Positions 1 through 8,401 are shown, counted from the stretch's first letter. The stretch: DNA of 64,000 nucleotides from Anisus vortex (GCA_949126835.1 CASBPS010000080.1:17501-81500); one strand, 5' to 3'. Numbers and translations: made by a program. Notes: generated by a model not told the origin, from the letters alone.

Positions 1-40
1 GTAAAACAGCAGATTTCTGGTTTTGGCTTTTTTTCTGGCC
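1..40 (+). repeat. Monomer subtype a (short class, 40 bp)
   Basis: Starts 'gtaaaacagcag' and ends with a T-run followed by 'ctggcc'. The usual run is seven T. It lacks the 9 bp of the long class. It normally follows o or r and precedes b. The T-run is the most length-variable site in the family: six T at 11846-11884, ten at 31166-31206, and the run is lost altogether in the 32-bp version at 8947-8978. Confidence 0.9.
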
Positions 41-89
41 GTACAACGACTTGAAAAGAAGATTTGTGGTTTCAGCTTCTCTTTTGGCT
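41..89 (+). repeat. Monomer subtype b (long class, 49 bp)
   Basis: Diagnostic features are 'gaaaagaag' in place of 'gaatagcag' and 'gtggtttcagcttc' in place of the usual 'ttttggcttc'. It always follows a and precedes c in intact modules. This copy ends 'ggct' rather than 'ggcc', so the CpG at the next boundary is lost. Confidence 0.9.
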
Positions 90-130
90 GTAACACAGCA
101 GATTTGTGGTTTTAGCTCTCTCCACAAACC
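90..130 (+). repeat. Monomer subtype c (short class, 41 bp)
   Basis: Starts 'gtaacacagcag' and ends 'ctctctccacaaacc'. It closes the 15-monomer modules and is followed by d. A 42-bp version with 'gattttattg' occurs at 765-806, 40874-40915 and 43139-43180 and marks related copies. Confidence 0.9.
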
Positions 131-179
131 GTACAACGACTTGAATAGCAGATTTCTAGTTTTGGCTTCTTTTCTGGCC
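131..179 (+). repeat. Monomer subtype d (long class, 49 bp), first monomer of the module
   Basis: Diagnostic 'gatttctagttttgg' with 'gaatagcag'. I use the d monomer as the start of each module because it follows c, n, nx or the k/n hybrid in nearly all cases. Confidence 0.9.
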
Positions 180-228
180 GTACAAGGACTTAAAAAGCAG
201 ATTTGTTGTTTTGGCTTCTCCACAAACC
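180..228 (+). repeat. Monomer subtype e (long class, 49 bp)
   Basis: Diagnostic 'gtacaaggacttaaaaagc' and 'gatttgttgttttgg'; the end is 'tccacaaacc' or 'tcaacaaacc'. It is fused with f in the 457-bp modules. Confidence 0.9.
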
Positions 229-279
229 GTACAACGACTTGACTAGCAGATTTGTGGTAATGGTGCTTCTGTTCTGGCC
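229..279 (+). repeat. Monomer subtype f (long class, 51 bp)
   Basis: The only regular 51-bp subtype. It has 'gactagcag' and a distinctive 'gtggtaatggtgcttctg' in which the usual T-run and GG are altered and two bases are added. It is the easiest landmark for counting modules. Confidence 0.92.
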
Positions 280-328
280 GTACAACGACTTGAATAGCAG
301 ATTTGTGGTTTTGGCTTCTCTTTTCGCC
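280..328 (+). repeat. Monomer subtype g (long class, 49 bp)
   Basis: Long-class monomer ending 'cttctcttttcgcc', where TTCGCC replaces the common TCTGGCC or TTTGGCC. It is followed by h. A variant with 'gggttctc' recurs at 956, 4560, 8551, 10854, 17509 and 20825. Another with 'cttcttttttcgcc' occurs at about 32.4, 33.9, 35.4, 36.7 and 38.3 kb. Confidence 0.9.
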
Positions 329-368
329 GTAATACAGCATATTTGTGGTTTTGGCTTCTCTACTGGCC
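329..368 (+). repeat. Monomer subtype h (short class, 39-40 bp)
   Basis: Starts 'gtaatacagcag' and ends 'tctactggcc' or 'tctactagcc'. A 39-bp form ('gtatacag', or 'aaatacag' where the leading gt is altered) marks specific module lineages, such as 3428-3466 and 6297-6335. This copy carries 'catattt', a variant shared with 30.2, 40.4, 42.5, 44.8 and 45.9 kb. Confidence 0.9.
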
Positions 369-408
369 GTACAAAAGCAGATTTGTGGTTTTGGCTTCTC
401 CAGAAACC
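369..408 (+). repeat. Monomer subtype i (short class, 40 bp)
   Basis: Starts 'gtacaaaagcag' and ends 'cttctccagaaacc'. Compared with long monomers it shows the 9-bp absence cleanly: 'gtacaa' runs directly into 'aagcag'. Confidence 0.9.
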
Positions 409-457
409 GCACAACGACTTGAAAAGCAGATTTCTGGTTTTGGCTCCTATTCTGGCC
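409..457 (+). repeat. Monomer subtype j (long class, 49 bp)
   Basis: Has 'gaaaagcagatttctgg' and ends 'ctcctattctggcc' or 'ctccttttctggcc'; the cctatt and cctttt forms segregate by block. Here the first bases are 'gcac' instead of 'gtac', a variant also seen at 4689, 8680, 10983, 17638, 20954 and 23259. Confidence 0.9.
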
Positions 458-497
458 GTACAAAAGCAGATTTGTGGTTTTGGCTTTTCCACAATCC
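458..497 (+). repeat. Monomer subtype k (short class, 40 bp)
   Basis: Starts 'gtacaaaagcag' and ends 'cttttccacaatcc' (or 'ttccccaatcc' in some lineages). It precedes l. In the 368-bp modules it is replaced by a k/n hybrid. Confidence 0.9.
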
Positions 498-546
498 GTA
501 CAACGACTTGAATAGCAGATTTCTTGTTTTGGCTTCTTTTCTAACC
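498..546 (+). repeat. Monomer subtype l (long class, 49 bp)
   Basis: Has 'gatttcttgttttggc'. It ends 'ctaacc' when followed by p, and 'ctggcc' or 'ttggcc' when followed by m. The terminal six bases thus predict which branch of the module follows. Confidence 0.88.
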
Positions 547-586
547 GTAAAACAGCAGATTTGTGGTTTTGGCTTCTCTACTGGCC
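547..586 (+). repeat. Monomer subtype p (short class, 40 bp)
   Basis: Starts 'gtaaaacagcag' like a and o but ends 'cttctctactggcc' like h. It occurs only in the p-q-r branch of the 15-mers. It may be an old recombinant of the a/o and h types (inference). Confidence 0.85.
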
Positions 587-626
587 GTAAAAAAGCAGAT
601 TTGTAGTTTTGGCGTTTCCACAGTCC
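587..626 (+). repeat. Monomer subtype q (short class, 40 bp)
   Basis: Diagnostic 'ggcgtttccacagtcc'. It precedes r. In the 60.4 and 62.9 kb modules it is followed directly by m', r being absent. Confidence 0.88.
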
Positions 627-675
627 GTACAACGACTTGAATAGCAGATTTCTTGTTTTGGCTCATTTTCTGGCC
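627..675 (+). repeat. Monomer subtype r (long class, 49 bp)
   Basis: An l-like monomer ending 'ctccttttctggcc' (here 'ctcattttctggcc'), lying between q and a. It resembles an l/j recombinant: l-type 5' half, j-type 3' end. Confidence 0.8.
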
Positions 676-1222
676 GTAAAACAGCAGATTTCTGGTTTTG
701 GCTTTTTTTCTGGCCGTACAACGACTTGAAAAGAAGATTTGTGGTTTCAGCTTCTCTTTTGGCCGTAACACAGCAGATTTTATTGTTTTGGCTCTCTCCA
801 CAAACCGTACAACGACTTGAATAGCAGATTTCTAGTTTTGGCTTCTTTTCTGGCCGTACAAGGACTTAAAAAGCAGATTTGTTGTTTTGGCTTCTCCACA
901 AACCGTACAACGACTTGACTAGCAGATTTGTGGTAATGGTGCTTCTGTTCTGGCCGTACAACGACTTGAATAGCAGATTTGTGGTTTTGGGTTCTCTTTT
1001 CGCCGTAATACAGCAGATTTGTGGTTTTGGCTTCTCTACTAGCCGTACAAAAGCAGATTTGTGGTTTTGGCTTTTCCAGAAACCGTACAACGACTTGAAA
1101 AGCAGATTTCTGGTTTTGGCTCCTTTTCTGGCCGTACAAAAGCAGATTTGTGGTTTTGGCTTTTCCACAATCCGTACAACGACTTTAATAGCAGATTTCT
1201 TGGTTTGGCTTCTTTTCTGGCC

Positions 1223-1271
1223 GTACAACGACTTGACAAGAAGATTTGTGGTTTTAGCTTCTCTTTTGGCC
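1223..1271 (+). repeat. Monomer subtype m (long class, 49 bp)
   Basis: Has 'gacaagaag' and 'gtggttttagcttctc', close to b except for ttttagc in place of tttcagc. It precedes n. A sister form m' with 'gaaaagaag' (for example 1819-1867) precedes n'. Confidence 0.88.
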
Positions 1272-1312
1272 GTAACACAGCAGATTTATGGTTTTGGCTC
1301 TCTCAACAAACC
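1272..1312 (+). repeat. Monomer subtype n (short class, 41 bp)
   Basis: Starts 'gtaacacagcag' with 'gatttatggttttggc' and ends 'ccacaaacc', 'ccataaacc' or, before l2, 'caacaaacc'. It closes the 11-mer module. Confidence 0.88.
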
Positions 1313-1361
1313 GTACAACGACTTGAATAGCAGATTTCTTGTTTTGGCTTCTTTTCTGGCC
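1313..1361 (+). repeat. Monomer subtype l2 (long class, 49 bp)
   Basis: A second copy of an l-type monomer that occurs only after n in the 13-mer modules and is followed by nx. The l2-nx pair adds exactly 90 bp to the 506-bp module. Confidence 0.83.
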
Positions 1362-1402
1362 ATAAAACAGCAGATTTATGGTTTTGGCTCTCTCCACAAA
1401 CC
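1362..1402 (+). repeat. Monomer subtype nx (short class, 41 bp, lost boundary CpG)
   Basis: An n-type monomer that begins 'ataaaacag' (or 'atgaaacag' at 11260, 13492 and 23536) instead of 'gtaacacag', so the boundary reads cc-ata and the usual CpG is CpA. It is specific to the 13-mer modules. Confidence 0.83.
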
Positions 1403-1867
1403 GTAAAACGACTTGAATAGCAGATTTCTAGTTTTGGCTTCTTTTCTGGCCGTACAAGGACTTAAAAAGCAGATTTGTTGTTTTGGCTTCTCCACAAACC
1501 GTACAACGACTTGACTAGCAGATTTGTGGTAATGGTGCTTCTGTTCTGGCCGTACAAAGACTTGAATAGCAGATTTGTGGTTTTGGCTTCTCTTTTCGCC
1601 GTATTACAGCAGATTTGTGGTTTTGGCTTCTCTACTGGCCGTACAAAAGCAGATTTGTGGTTTTGGCTTCTCCAGAAACCGTACAACGACTTGAAAAGCA
1701 GATTTCTGGTTTTGGCTCCTATTCTGGCCGTACAAAAGCAGATTTGTGGTTTTGGCTTTTCCACAATCCGTACAACGACTTGAATAGCAGATTTCTTGTT
1801 TTGGCTTCTTTTCTGGCAGTACAACGACTTGAAAAGAAGATTTGTGGTTTTAGCTTCTCTTTTGGCC

Positions 1868-1907
1868 GTAACACAGCAGATTTATGGTTTTGGCTTCTCT
1901 TTTGGCC
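1868..1907 (+). repeat. Monomer subtype n' (short class, 40 bp)
   Basis: Starts like n ('gtaacacagcag', 'gatttatgg') but ends 'cttctcttttggcc' like m and b. It normally leads into o-a-b-c; here it leads into an ordinary n, giving a 12-mer module. Confidence 0.82.
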
Positions 1908-1948
1908 GTAACACAGCAGATTTATGGTTTTGGCTCTCTCCATAAACC

Positions 1949-3734
1949 GTACAACGACTTGAATAGCAGATTTCTAGTTTCGGCTTTTTTTCTGGCCGTA
2001 CAAGGACTTAAAAAGCAGATTTGTTGTTTTGGCTTCTCAACAAACCGTACAACGACTTGACTAGCAGATTTGTGGTAATGGTGCTTCTGTTCTGGCCGTA
2101 CAACGACTTGAATAGCAGATTTGTGGTTTTGGCTTCTCTTTTCGCCGTATACAGCAGATTTGTGGTTTTGGCTTCTCTACTAGCCGTACAAAAGCAGATT
2201 TGTGGTTTTGGTTTCTCCAGAAACCGTACAACGACTTGAAAAGCAGATTTCTGGTTTTGGCTCCTTTTCTGGCCGTACAAAAGCAGATTTGTCGTTTTGG
2301 CTTTTCCACAATCCGTACAACGACTTGAATAGCAGATTTCTTGTTTTGGCTTCTTTTTTGGCCGTACAACGACTTGACAAGAAGATTTGTGGTTTTAGCT
2401 TCTCTTTTGGCCGTAACACAGCAGATTTATGGTTTTGGCTCTCTCCACAAACCGTACAACGACTTGACTAGCAGATTTGTGGTAATGGTGCTTCTGTTCT
2501 GGCCGTACAACGACTTGAATAGCAGATTTGTGGTTTTGGCTTCTCTACTGGCCGTACAAAAGCAGATTTGTGGTTTTAGCTTCTCTTTTGGCCGTAACAC
2601 AGCAGATTTATGGTTTTGGCTCTCTCAACAAACCGTACAACGACTTGAATAGCAGATTTCTTGTTTGGCTTCTTTTCTGGCCATAAAACTGCAGATTTAT
2701 GGTTTTGGCTCTCTCCACAAACCGTACAACGACTTGAATAGCAGATTTCTAGTTTTGGCTTCTTTTCTGGCCGTACAAGGACTTAAAAAGCAGATTTGTT
2801 GTTTTGGTTTCTCCACAAACCGTACAACGACTTGACTAGCAGATTTGTGGTAATGGTGCTTCTGTTCTGGCCGTACAACGACTTGAATAGCAGATTTGTG
2901 GTTTTGGCTTCTCTACTGGCCGTACGAAAGCAGATTTGTGGTTTTGGCTTCTCCAGAAACCTTACAACGACTTGAAAAGCAGATTTCTGGTTTTGGCTCC
3001 TATTCTGGCCGTACAAAAGCAGATTTGTGGTTTTAACTTTTCCACAATCCGTACAACGACTTGAATAGCAGATTTCTTGTTTTGGCTTCTTTTCTGGCCG
3101 TACAACGACTTGAAAAGAAGATTTGTGGTTTTAGCTTCTCTTTTGGCCGTAACACAGCAGATTTATGGTTTTGGCTTCTCTTTTGGCCGTAACACAGCAG
3201 ATTTATGGTTTTGGCTCTCTCCATAAACCGTACAACGACTTGAATAGCAGATTTCTAGTTTTGGCTTTTTTTCTGGCCTTACAAGGACTTAAAAAGCAGA
3301 TTTGTTGTTTTGGCTTCTCAACAAACCGTACAACGACTTGACTAGCAGATTTTTGGTAATGGTGCTTCTGTTCTGGCCGTACAACGACTTGAATTGCAGA
3401 TTTGTGGTTTTGGCTTCTGTTTTCGCCGTATACAGCAGATTTGTGGTTTTGGCTTCTCTACTAGCCGTACAAAAGCAGATTTGTGGTTTTGGCTTCTCCA
3501 GAAACCGTACAACGACTTGAAAAGCAGATTTCTGGTTTTGGCTCCTTTTCTGGCCGTACAAAAGCAGATTTGTCGTTTTGGCTTTTCCCCAATCCGTACA
3601 ACAACTTGAATAGCAGATTTCTTGTTTTGGCTTCTTTTTTGGCCGTACAACGACTTGACAAGAAGATTTGTGGTTTTAGCTTCTCTTTTGGCCGTAACAC
3701 AGCAGATTTATGGTTTTGGCTCTCTCCACAAACC
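1949..3734 (+). repeat. Irregular block with hybrid monomers (505, 270, 506, 505 bp)
   Basis: Module starts 1949, 2454, 2724, 3230. The 270-bp unit at 2454 begins directly with f (d-e missing) and contains a g/h hybrid (2505-2553), an i/m hybrid (2554-2593), n, a 48-bp l2 and nx. The 2724 module has another g/h hybrid (2873-2921). About 1.7-2.45 kb matches about 3.0-3.73 kb at offset 1281 bp, so a tandem duplication underlies the block. The nx at 2683 carries 'actgcagat', a PstI site I did not notice elsewhere. Confidence 0.85.
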
Positions 3735-4061
3735 GTACAACGACTTGAATAGCAGATTTCTAGTTTTGGCTTCTTTTCTGGCCGTACAAGGACTTAAAAA
3801 GCAGATTTGTTGTTTTGGCTTCTCAACAAACCGTTCAACGACTTGACTAGCAGATTTGTGGTAATGGTGCTTCTGTTCTGGCCGTACAACGACTTGAATA
3901 GCAGATTTGTGGTTTTGGCTTCTCTTTTCGCCGTAATACAGCAGATTTGTGGTTTTGGCTTCTCTACTGGCCGTACAAAAGCAGATTTGTGGTTTTGGCT
4001 TCTCCAGAAACCGTACAAAGACTTGAAAAGCAGATTTCTGGTTTTGGCTCCTTTTCTGGCC

Positions 4062-4102
4062 GTACAAAAACAGATTTATGGTTTTGGCTCTCTCCACAAA
4101 CC
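4062..4102 (+). repeat. k/n hybrid monomer (41 bp) that closes the 368-bp modules
   Basis: The 5' part 'gtacaaaaacag' is k-like and the remainder 'gatttatgg' to 'ctctccacaaacc' is n-like. It joins j directly to d and removes k-l-m. The same hybrid, always after a j with 'gtacaaagac' or a close variant, recurs near 29160, 35255, 38113, 39523, 42295, 44560, 45643, 47867, 49783, 51383, 53299, 54848, 56764 and 61762. It therefore probably arose once and was amplified. Confidence 0.82.
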
Positions 4103-5690
4103 GTATAACGACTTGAATAGCAGATTTCTAGTTTTGGCTTCTTTTCTAACCGTAAAACAGCAGATTTGTGGTTTTGGCTTCTCTACTGGCCGTACAAAAG
4201 CAGATTTGTGGTTTTGGCGTTTCCACAGTCCGTACAACGACTTGAATAGCAGATTTCTTGTTTTGGCTCCTTTTCTGGCCGTAAAACAGCAGATTTCTGG
4301 TTTTGGCTTTTTTTCTGGCCGTACAACGACTTGAAAAGAAGATTTGTGGTTTCAGCTTCTCTTTTGGCCGTAACACAGCAGATTTGTGGTTTTGGCTCTC
4401 TCCACAAACCGTACAACGACTTGAATAGCAGATTTCTAGTTTTGGCTTCTTTTCTGGCCGTACAAGGACTTAAAAAGCAGATTTGTGGTTTTGGCTTCTC
4501 CACAAACCGTACAACGACTTGACTAGCAGATTTGTGGTAATGGTGCTTCTGTTTTGGCCGTACAACGACTTGAATAGCAGATTTGTGGTTTTGGGTTCTC
4601 TTTTCGCCGTAATACAGCAGATTTTTGGTTTTGGCTTCTCTACTAGCCGTACAAAAGCAGATTTGTGGTTTTGGTTTCTCCAGAAACCGCACAACGACTT
4701 GAAAAGCAGATTTCTGGTTTTGGCTCCTTTTCTGGCCGAACAAAAGCAGATTTGTGGTTTTGGCTTTTCCACAATCCGTACAACGACTTGAATAGCAGAT
4801 TTCTTGGTTTGGCTTCTTTTCTGGCCGTACAACGACTTGACAAGAAGATTTGTGGTTTTAGCTTCTCTTTTGGCCGTAACACAGCAGATTTATGGTTTTG
4901 GCTCTCTCAACAAACCGTACAACGACTTGAATAGCAGATTTCTTGTTTTGGCTTCTTTTCTGGCCATAAAACAGCAGATTTATGGTTTTGGCTCTCTCCA
5001 CAAACCGTACAACGACTTGAATAGCAGATTTCTAGTTTTGGCTTCTTTTCTGGCCGTACAAGGACTTAAAAAGCAGATTTGTTGTTTTGGCTTCTCCACA
5101 AACCGTACAACGACTTGACTAGCAGATTTGTGGTAATGGTGCTTCTGTTCTGGCCGTAGAACGACTTGAATAGCAGATTTCTGGTTTTGGCTTCTCTTTT
5201 CGCCGTAATACAGCAGATTTGTGGTTTTGGCTTCTCTACTGGCCGTACAAAAGCAAATTTGTGGTTTTGGCTTCTCCAGAAACCGTACAACGACTTGAAA
5301 AGCAGATTTCTGGTTTTGGCTCCTATTCTGGCCGTACAAAAGCAGATTTGTGGTTTTGGCTTTTCCACAATCCGTACAACGACTTGAATAGCAGATTTCT
5401 TGTTTTGGCTTCTTTTCTGGCCGTACAACGACTTGAAAAGAAGATTTGTGGTTTTAGCTTCTCTTTTGGCCGTAACACAGCAGATTTATGGTTTTGGCTT
5501 CTCTTTTGGCCGTAAAACAGCAGATTTCTGGTTTTGGCTTTTTTTCTGGCCGTACAACGACTTGAAAAGAAGATTTGTGGTTTCAGCTTCTCTTTTGGCC
5601 GTAACACAGCAGATTTGTGGTTTTGGCTCTCTCCACAAACCGTACAACGACTTGAATAGCAGATTTCTAGTTTTGGCTTCTTTTCTGGCC

Positions 5691-5741
5691 GTACAAGGAC
5701 TTGACTAGCAGATTTGTGGTAATGGTGCTTCTGTTCTGGCC
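5691..5741 (+). repeat. e/f fusion monomer, 51 bp
   Basis: 'gtacaaggactt' of e joined to 'gactagcag' of f; the switch lies within the first dozen bases. It gives the 457-bp modules. Copies at 12024, 14256, 24300, 28554 and 31346. A second, independent e/f fusion with a later switch point is at 41561 and 43826. Confidence 0.87.
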
Positions 5742-7219
5742 GTACAACGACTTGAATAGCAGATTTGTGGTTTTGGCTTCTCTTTTCGCCCTAATACAGC
5801 AGATTTGTGGTTTTGGCTTCTCTACTAGCCGGACAAAAGCAGATTTGTGGTTTTGGCTTCTCCAGAAACCGTACAACGACTTGAAAAGCAGATTTCTTGT
5901 TTTGGCTCCTTTTCTGGCCGTACAAAAGCAGATTTGAGGTTTTGGCTTTTTCACAATCCGTATAACGACTTGAATAGCAGATTTCTTGTTTTGGCTTCTT
6001 TTCTGGCCGTACAACGACTTGACAAGAAGATTTGTGGTTTTAGCTTCTCTTTTGGCCGTAACACAGCAGATTGATGGTTTTGGCTCTCTCCATAAACCGT
6101 ACAACGACTTGAATAGCAGATTTCTAGTTTTGGCTTTTTTTCTGGCCGTACAAGGACTTAAAAAGCAGATTTTTTGTTTTGGCTTCTCAACAAACCGTAC
6201 AACGACTTGACTAGCAGATTTGTGGTAATGGTGCTTTTGTTCTGGCCGTACAACGACTTGAATAGCAGATTTGTGGTTTTGGCTTCTCTTTTCGCCAAAT
6301 ACAGCAGATTTGTTGTTTTGGCTTCTCTACTAGCCGTACAAAAGCAGATTTGTGGTTTTGGCTTCTCCAGAAACCGTACAACGATTTGAAAAGCAGATTT
6401 CTGGTTTTGGCTCCTTTTCTGGCCGTACAAAAGCAGATTTGTGGTTTTGGCTTTTCCACAATCCGTACAACGACTTGAATAGCAGATTTCTTGTTTTGGC
6501 TTCTTTTCTGGCCGTCCAACGACTTGACAAGAAGATTTGTGGTTTTAGCTTCTCTTTTGGCCGTAACACGGCAGATTTATGGTTTTGGCTTCTCTTTTGG
6601 CCGTAAAACAGCAGATTTGTGGTTTCGGCTCCTTTTCTGGCCGTAAAACAGCAGATTTCTGGTTTTGGCTGGCCGTACAACGACTTGAAAAGAAGATTTG
6701 TGGTTTCAGCTTCTCTTTTGTTCGTAACACAGCAGATTTGTGGTTTTGGCTCTCTCCACAAACCGTACAACGACTTGAATAGCAGATTTCTAGTTTTGGC
6801 TTCTTTTCTGGCCGTACAGGGACTTAAAAAGCAGATTTGTTGTTTTGGCTTCTCCACAAACCGTACAACGACTTGACTAGCAGATTTGTGGTTTTGGCTT
6901 CTCTTTTCGCCGTAATACAGCAGATTTGTGGTTTTGGCTTCTCTACTAGCCGTACAAAAGCAGATTTGTGGTTTTGGCTTCTCCAGAAACCGTACAACGA
7001 CTTGAAAAGCAGATTTCTGGTTTTGGCTCCTTTTCTGGCCGTACAAAAGCAGATTTGTGGTTTTGACTTTTCCACAATCCGTACAACGACTTGAATAGCA
7101 GATTTCTTGTTTTGGCTTCTTTTCTGGCCGTCCAACGACTTGACAAGAAGATTTGTGGTTTTAGCTTCTCTTTTGGCCGTAACACAGCAGATTTATGGTT
7201 TTGGCTCTCTCCACAAACC

Positions 7220-7895
7220 GTACAACGACTTGAATAGCAGAATTCTAGTTTTTGCTTCTTTTCTGGCCGTACAAGGACTTAAAAAGCAGATTTGTTGTTT
7301 TGGCTTCTCAACAAACCGTACAACGACTTGACTAGCAGATTTGTGGTAATGGTGCTTCTGTTCTGGCCGTACAACGACTTGAATAGCAGATTTGTGGTTT
7401 TGACTTCTCTTTTCGCCGTAATACAGCAGATTTGTGGTTTTGGCTTCTCTACTGGCCGTACAAAAGCAGATTTGTGGTTTTGGCTTCTCCAGAAACCGTA
7501 CAACGACTTGAAAAGCAGATTTCTGGTTTTGGCTCCTATTCTGGCCGTACAAAAGCAGATTTGTGGTTTTGGCTTTTCCACAATCCGTACAACGACTTGA
7601 ATAGCAGATTTCTTTGTTTTGGCTCCTTTTCTGGCCGTACAACGACTTGAAAAGAAGATTTGTGGTTTTAGCTTCTCTTTTGGCCGTAACACGGCAGATT
7701 TATGGTTTTGGCTTCTCTTTTGGCCGTAAAACAGCAGATTTGTGGTTTTGGCTCCTTTTCTGGCCGTAAAACAGCAGATTTCTGGTTTTGGCTTTTTTTC
7801 TGGCCGTACAACGACTTGAAAAGAAGATTTGTGGTTTCAGCTTCTCTTTTGTTCGTAACACAGCAGATTTGTGGTTTTGGCTCTCTCCACAAACC
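7220..7895 (+). repeat. Reference 15-monomer module, 676 bp, m'-n'-o-a-b-c branch
   Basis: Starts: 7220 d, 7269 e, 7318 f, 7369 g, 7418 h, 7458 i, 7498 j, 7547 k, 7587 l (50 bp, one extra T), 7637 m', 7686 n', 7726 o, 7766 a, 7806 b, 7855 c. The d monomer carries 'cagaattctag', an EcoRI site (GAATTC) at 7240-7245 that I otherwise found only at 9544, 18503 and 21819. Confidence 0.9.
7726..7765 (+). repeat. Monomer subtype o (short class, 40 bp)
   Basis: Starts 'gtaaaacagcag' with 'gatttgtgg' and ends 'ctccttttctggcc'. It lies between n' and a in the m'-n'-o-a-b-c branch. In the Q blocks it ends 'ccttttcgggcc'. Confidence 0.85.
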
Positions 7896-8401
7896 GTACA
7901 TCGACTTGAATAGCAGATTTCTAGTTTTGGCTTCTTTTCTGGCCGTACAGGGACTTAAAAAGCAGATTTGTTGTTTTGGCTTCTCCACAAACCGTACAAC
8001 GACTTGACTATCAGATTTGTGGTAATGGTGCTTCTGTTCTGGCCGTACAACGACTTGAATAGCAGATTTGTGGTTTTGGCTTCTCTTTTCGCCGTAATAC
8101 AGCAGATTTGTGGTTTTGGCTTCTCTACTAGCCGTACAAAAGCAGATTTGTGGTTTTGGCTTCTCCAGAAACCGTACAACGACTTGAAAAGCAGATTTCT
8201 TGTTTTGGCTCCTTTTCTGGCCGTACAAAAGCAGATTTGAGGTTTTGGCTTTTCCACAATCCGTATAACGACTTGAATAGCAGATTTCTTGTTTTGGCTT
8301 CTTTTCTGGCCGTACAACGACTTGACAAGAAGATTTGTGGTTTTAGCTTCTATTTTGGCCGTAACACAGCAGATTTATGGTTTTGGCTCTCTCCATAAAC
8401 C
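7896..8401 (+). repeat. Reference 11-monomer module, 506 bp (d-e-f-g-h-i-j-k-l-m-n)
   Basis: Monomer starts are 7896 d, 7945 e, 7994 f, 8045 g, 8094 h, 8134 i, 8174 j, 8223 k, 8263 l, 8312 m, 8361 n. Lengths 49+49+51+49+40+40+49+40+49+49+41 give 506. This is the commonest module and the scaffold from which the others differ by insertion, deletion or fusion. Copies with the 39-bp h are 505 bp. Confidence 0.92.

Larger units (their letters stand above)
1..130 (+). repeat. Left-edge partial module (a-b-c)
   Basis: The window opens exactly at the first base of an a monomer, followed by b and c, the tail of a 15-mer whose start is off-window. It resembles 4281-4410 but has a private 'ggct' end in b and 'tttagctc' in c. 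The array therefore continues to the left. Confidence 0.85.
131..806 (+). repeat. Reference 15-monomer module, 676 bp, p-q-r-a-b-c branch
   Basis: Starts: 131 d, 180 e, 229 f, 280 g, 329 h, 369 i, 409 j, 458 k, 498 l, 547 p, 587 q, 627 r, 676 a, 716 b, 765 c (42-bp form). It differs from the other 15-mer by having p-q-r in place of m'-n'-o. Both branches add 169 bp to the 11-mer, apart from small indels. Confidence 0.9.
807..1402 (+). repeat. Reference 13-monomer module, 596 bp (11-mer plus l2-nx)
   Basis: Starts: 807 d, 856 e, 905 f, 956 g, 1005 h, 1045 i, 1085 j, 1134 k, 1174 l, 1223 m, 1272 n, 1313 l2, 1362 nx. The same plan occurs at 4411, 10706 (595 bp), 12937, 22981, 27404, 40916 and 43181. 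Confidence 0.9.
131..1948 (+). repeat. Three modules of 676, 596 and 546 bp
   Basis: Module starts 131, 807, 1403. The third (1403-1948) is a 12-mer ending m'-n'-n. The stretch from about 0.8 to 1.86 kb matches about 4.41-5.46 kb at an offset of 3604 bp. Modules 131 and 807 match 40239 and 40916 in plan and in private variants such as the 42-bp c. Confidence 0.87.
3735..6098 (+). repeat. Four modules of 676, 596, 635 and 457 bp
   Basis: Module starts 3735, 4411, 5007, 5642. The first has the k/n hybrid (4062), then a d/l hybrid ending 'ctaacc', then p-q-r-a-b-c. The third is a 14-mer lacking o (n' at 5472 joins a at 5512). The fourth has the e/f fusion at 5691-5741 and matches 11975-12431 at offset 6333. 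Confidence 0.86.
6099..8401 (+). repeat. Block P copy 1
   Basis: Modules 6099 (666 bp), 6765 (455), 7220 (676), 7896 (506). Close identity with copy 2 starts near 6425, inside the first module; the 5' part of that module instead follows the 12432-type lineage (39-bp h, 'ccaaatacag'). Against copy 2, I saw 'tttcggctcc' near 6621 and 'ttttgacttttcc' near 7062 as private changes. It contains a 32-bp truncated a (6643-6674) and an f/g fusion at 6863-6911. Confidence 0.88.

Noticed and set aside
51..130. Potential G-quadruplex from repeated GG pairs
   Set aside because: Monomers have GG pairs only. Runs of three G are sporadic variants such as 'cagggact' and 'ttgggttc' and are not clustered in fours.
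229..279. Monomer f as an inserted element or regulatory site because of its odd 'taatggtgcttctg' centre
   Set aside because: f aligns with the other long monomers over its whole length apart from a few substitutions and two added bases. It has no terminal repeats, target-site duplication or known protein-binding motif.
280..328. Intrinsically curved DNA from phased T-tracts
   Set aside because: In a g monomer the T-tracts centre near positions 24, 31 and 43, with spacings of about 7 and 12 bp, not a regular 10-10.5 bp, so I do not claim phasing.
318..335. Possible CENP-B box at the g/h boundary ('ttcgccgtaatacag')
   Set aside because: It matches TTCG and the central A of the TTCGNNNNANNCGGG consensus, but the required CGGG is ACAG. 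The variant 'ttcgtaacacagcag' at b/c also fails.
879..1406. Plus-strand open frame with hydrophobic segments resembling membrane helices
   Set aside because: T-rich codons (Phe, Leu, Val, Trp) from the satellite core produce the hydrophobicity. The pattern is repeated throughout the array in every phase and stops where monomer composition changes.
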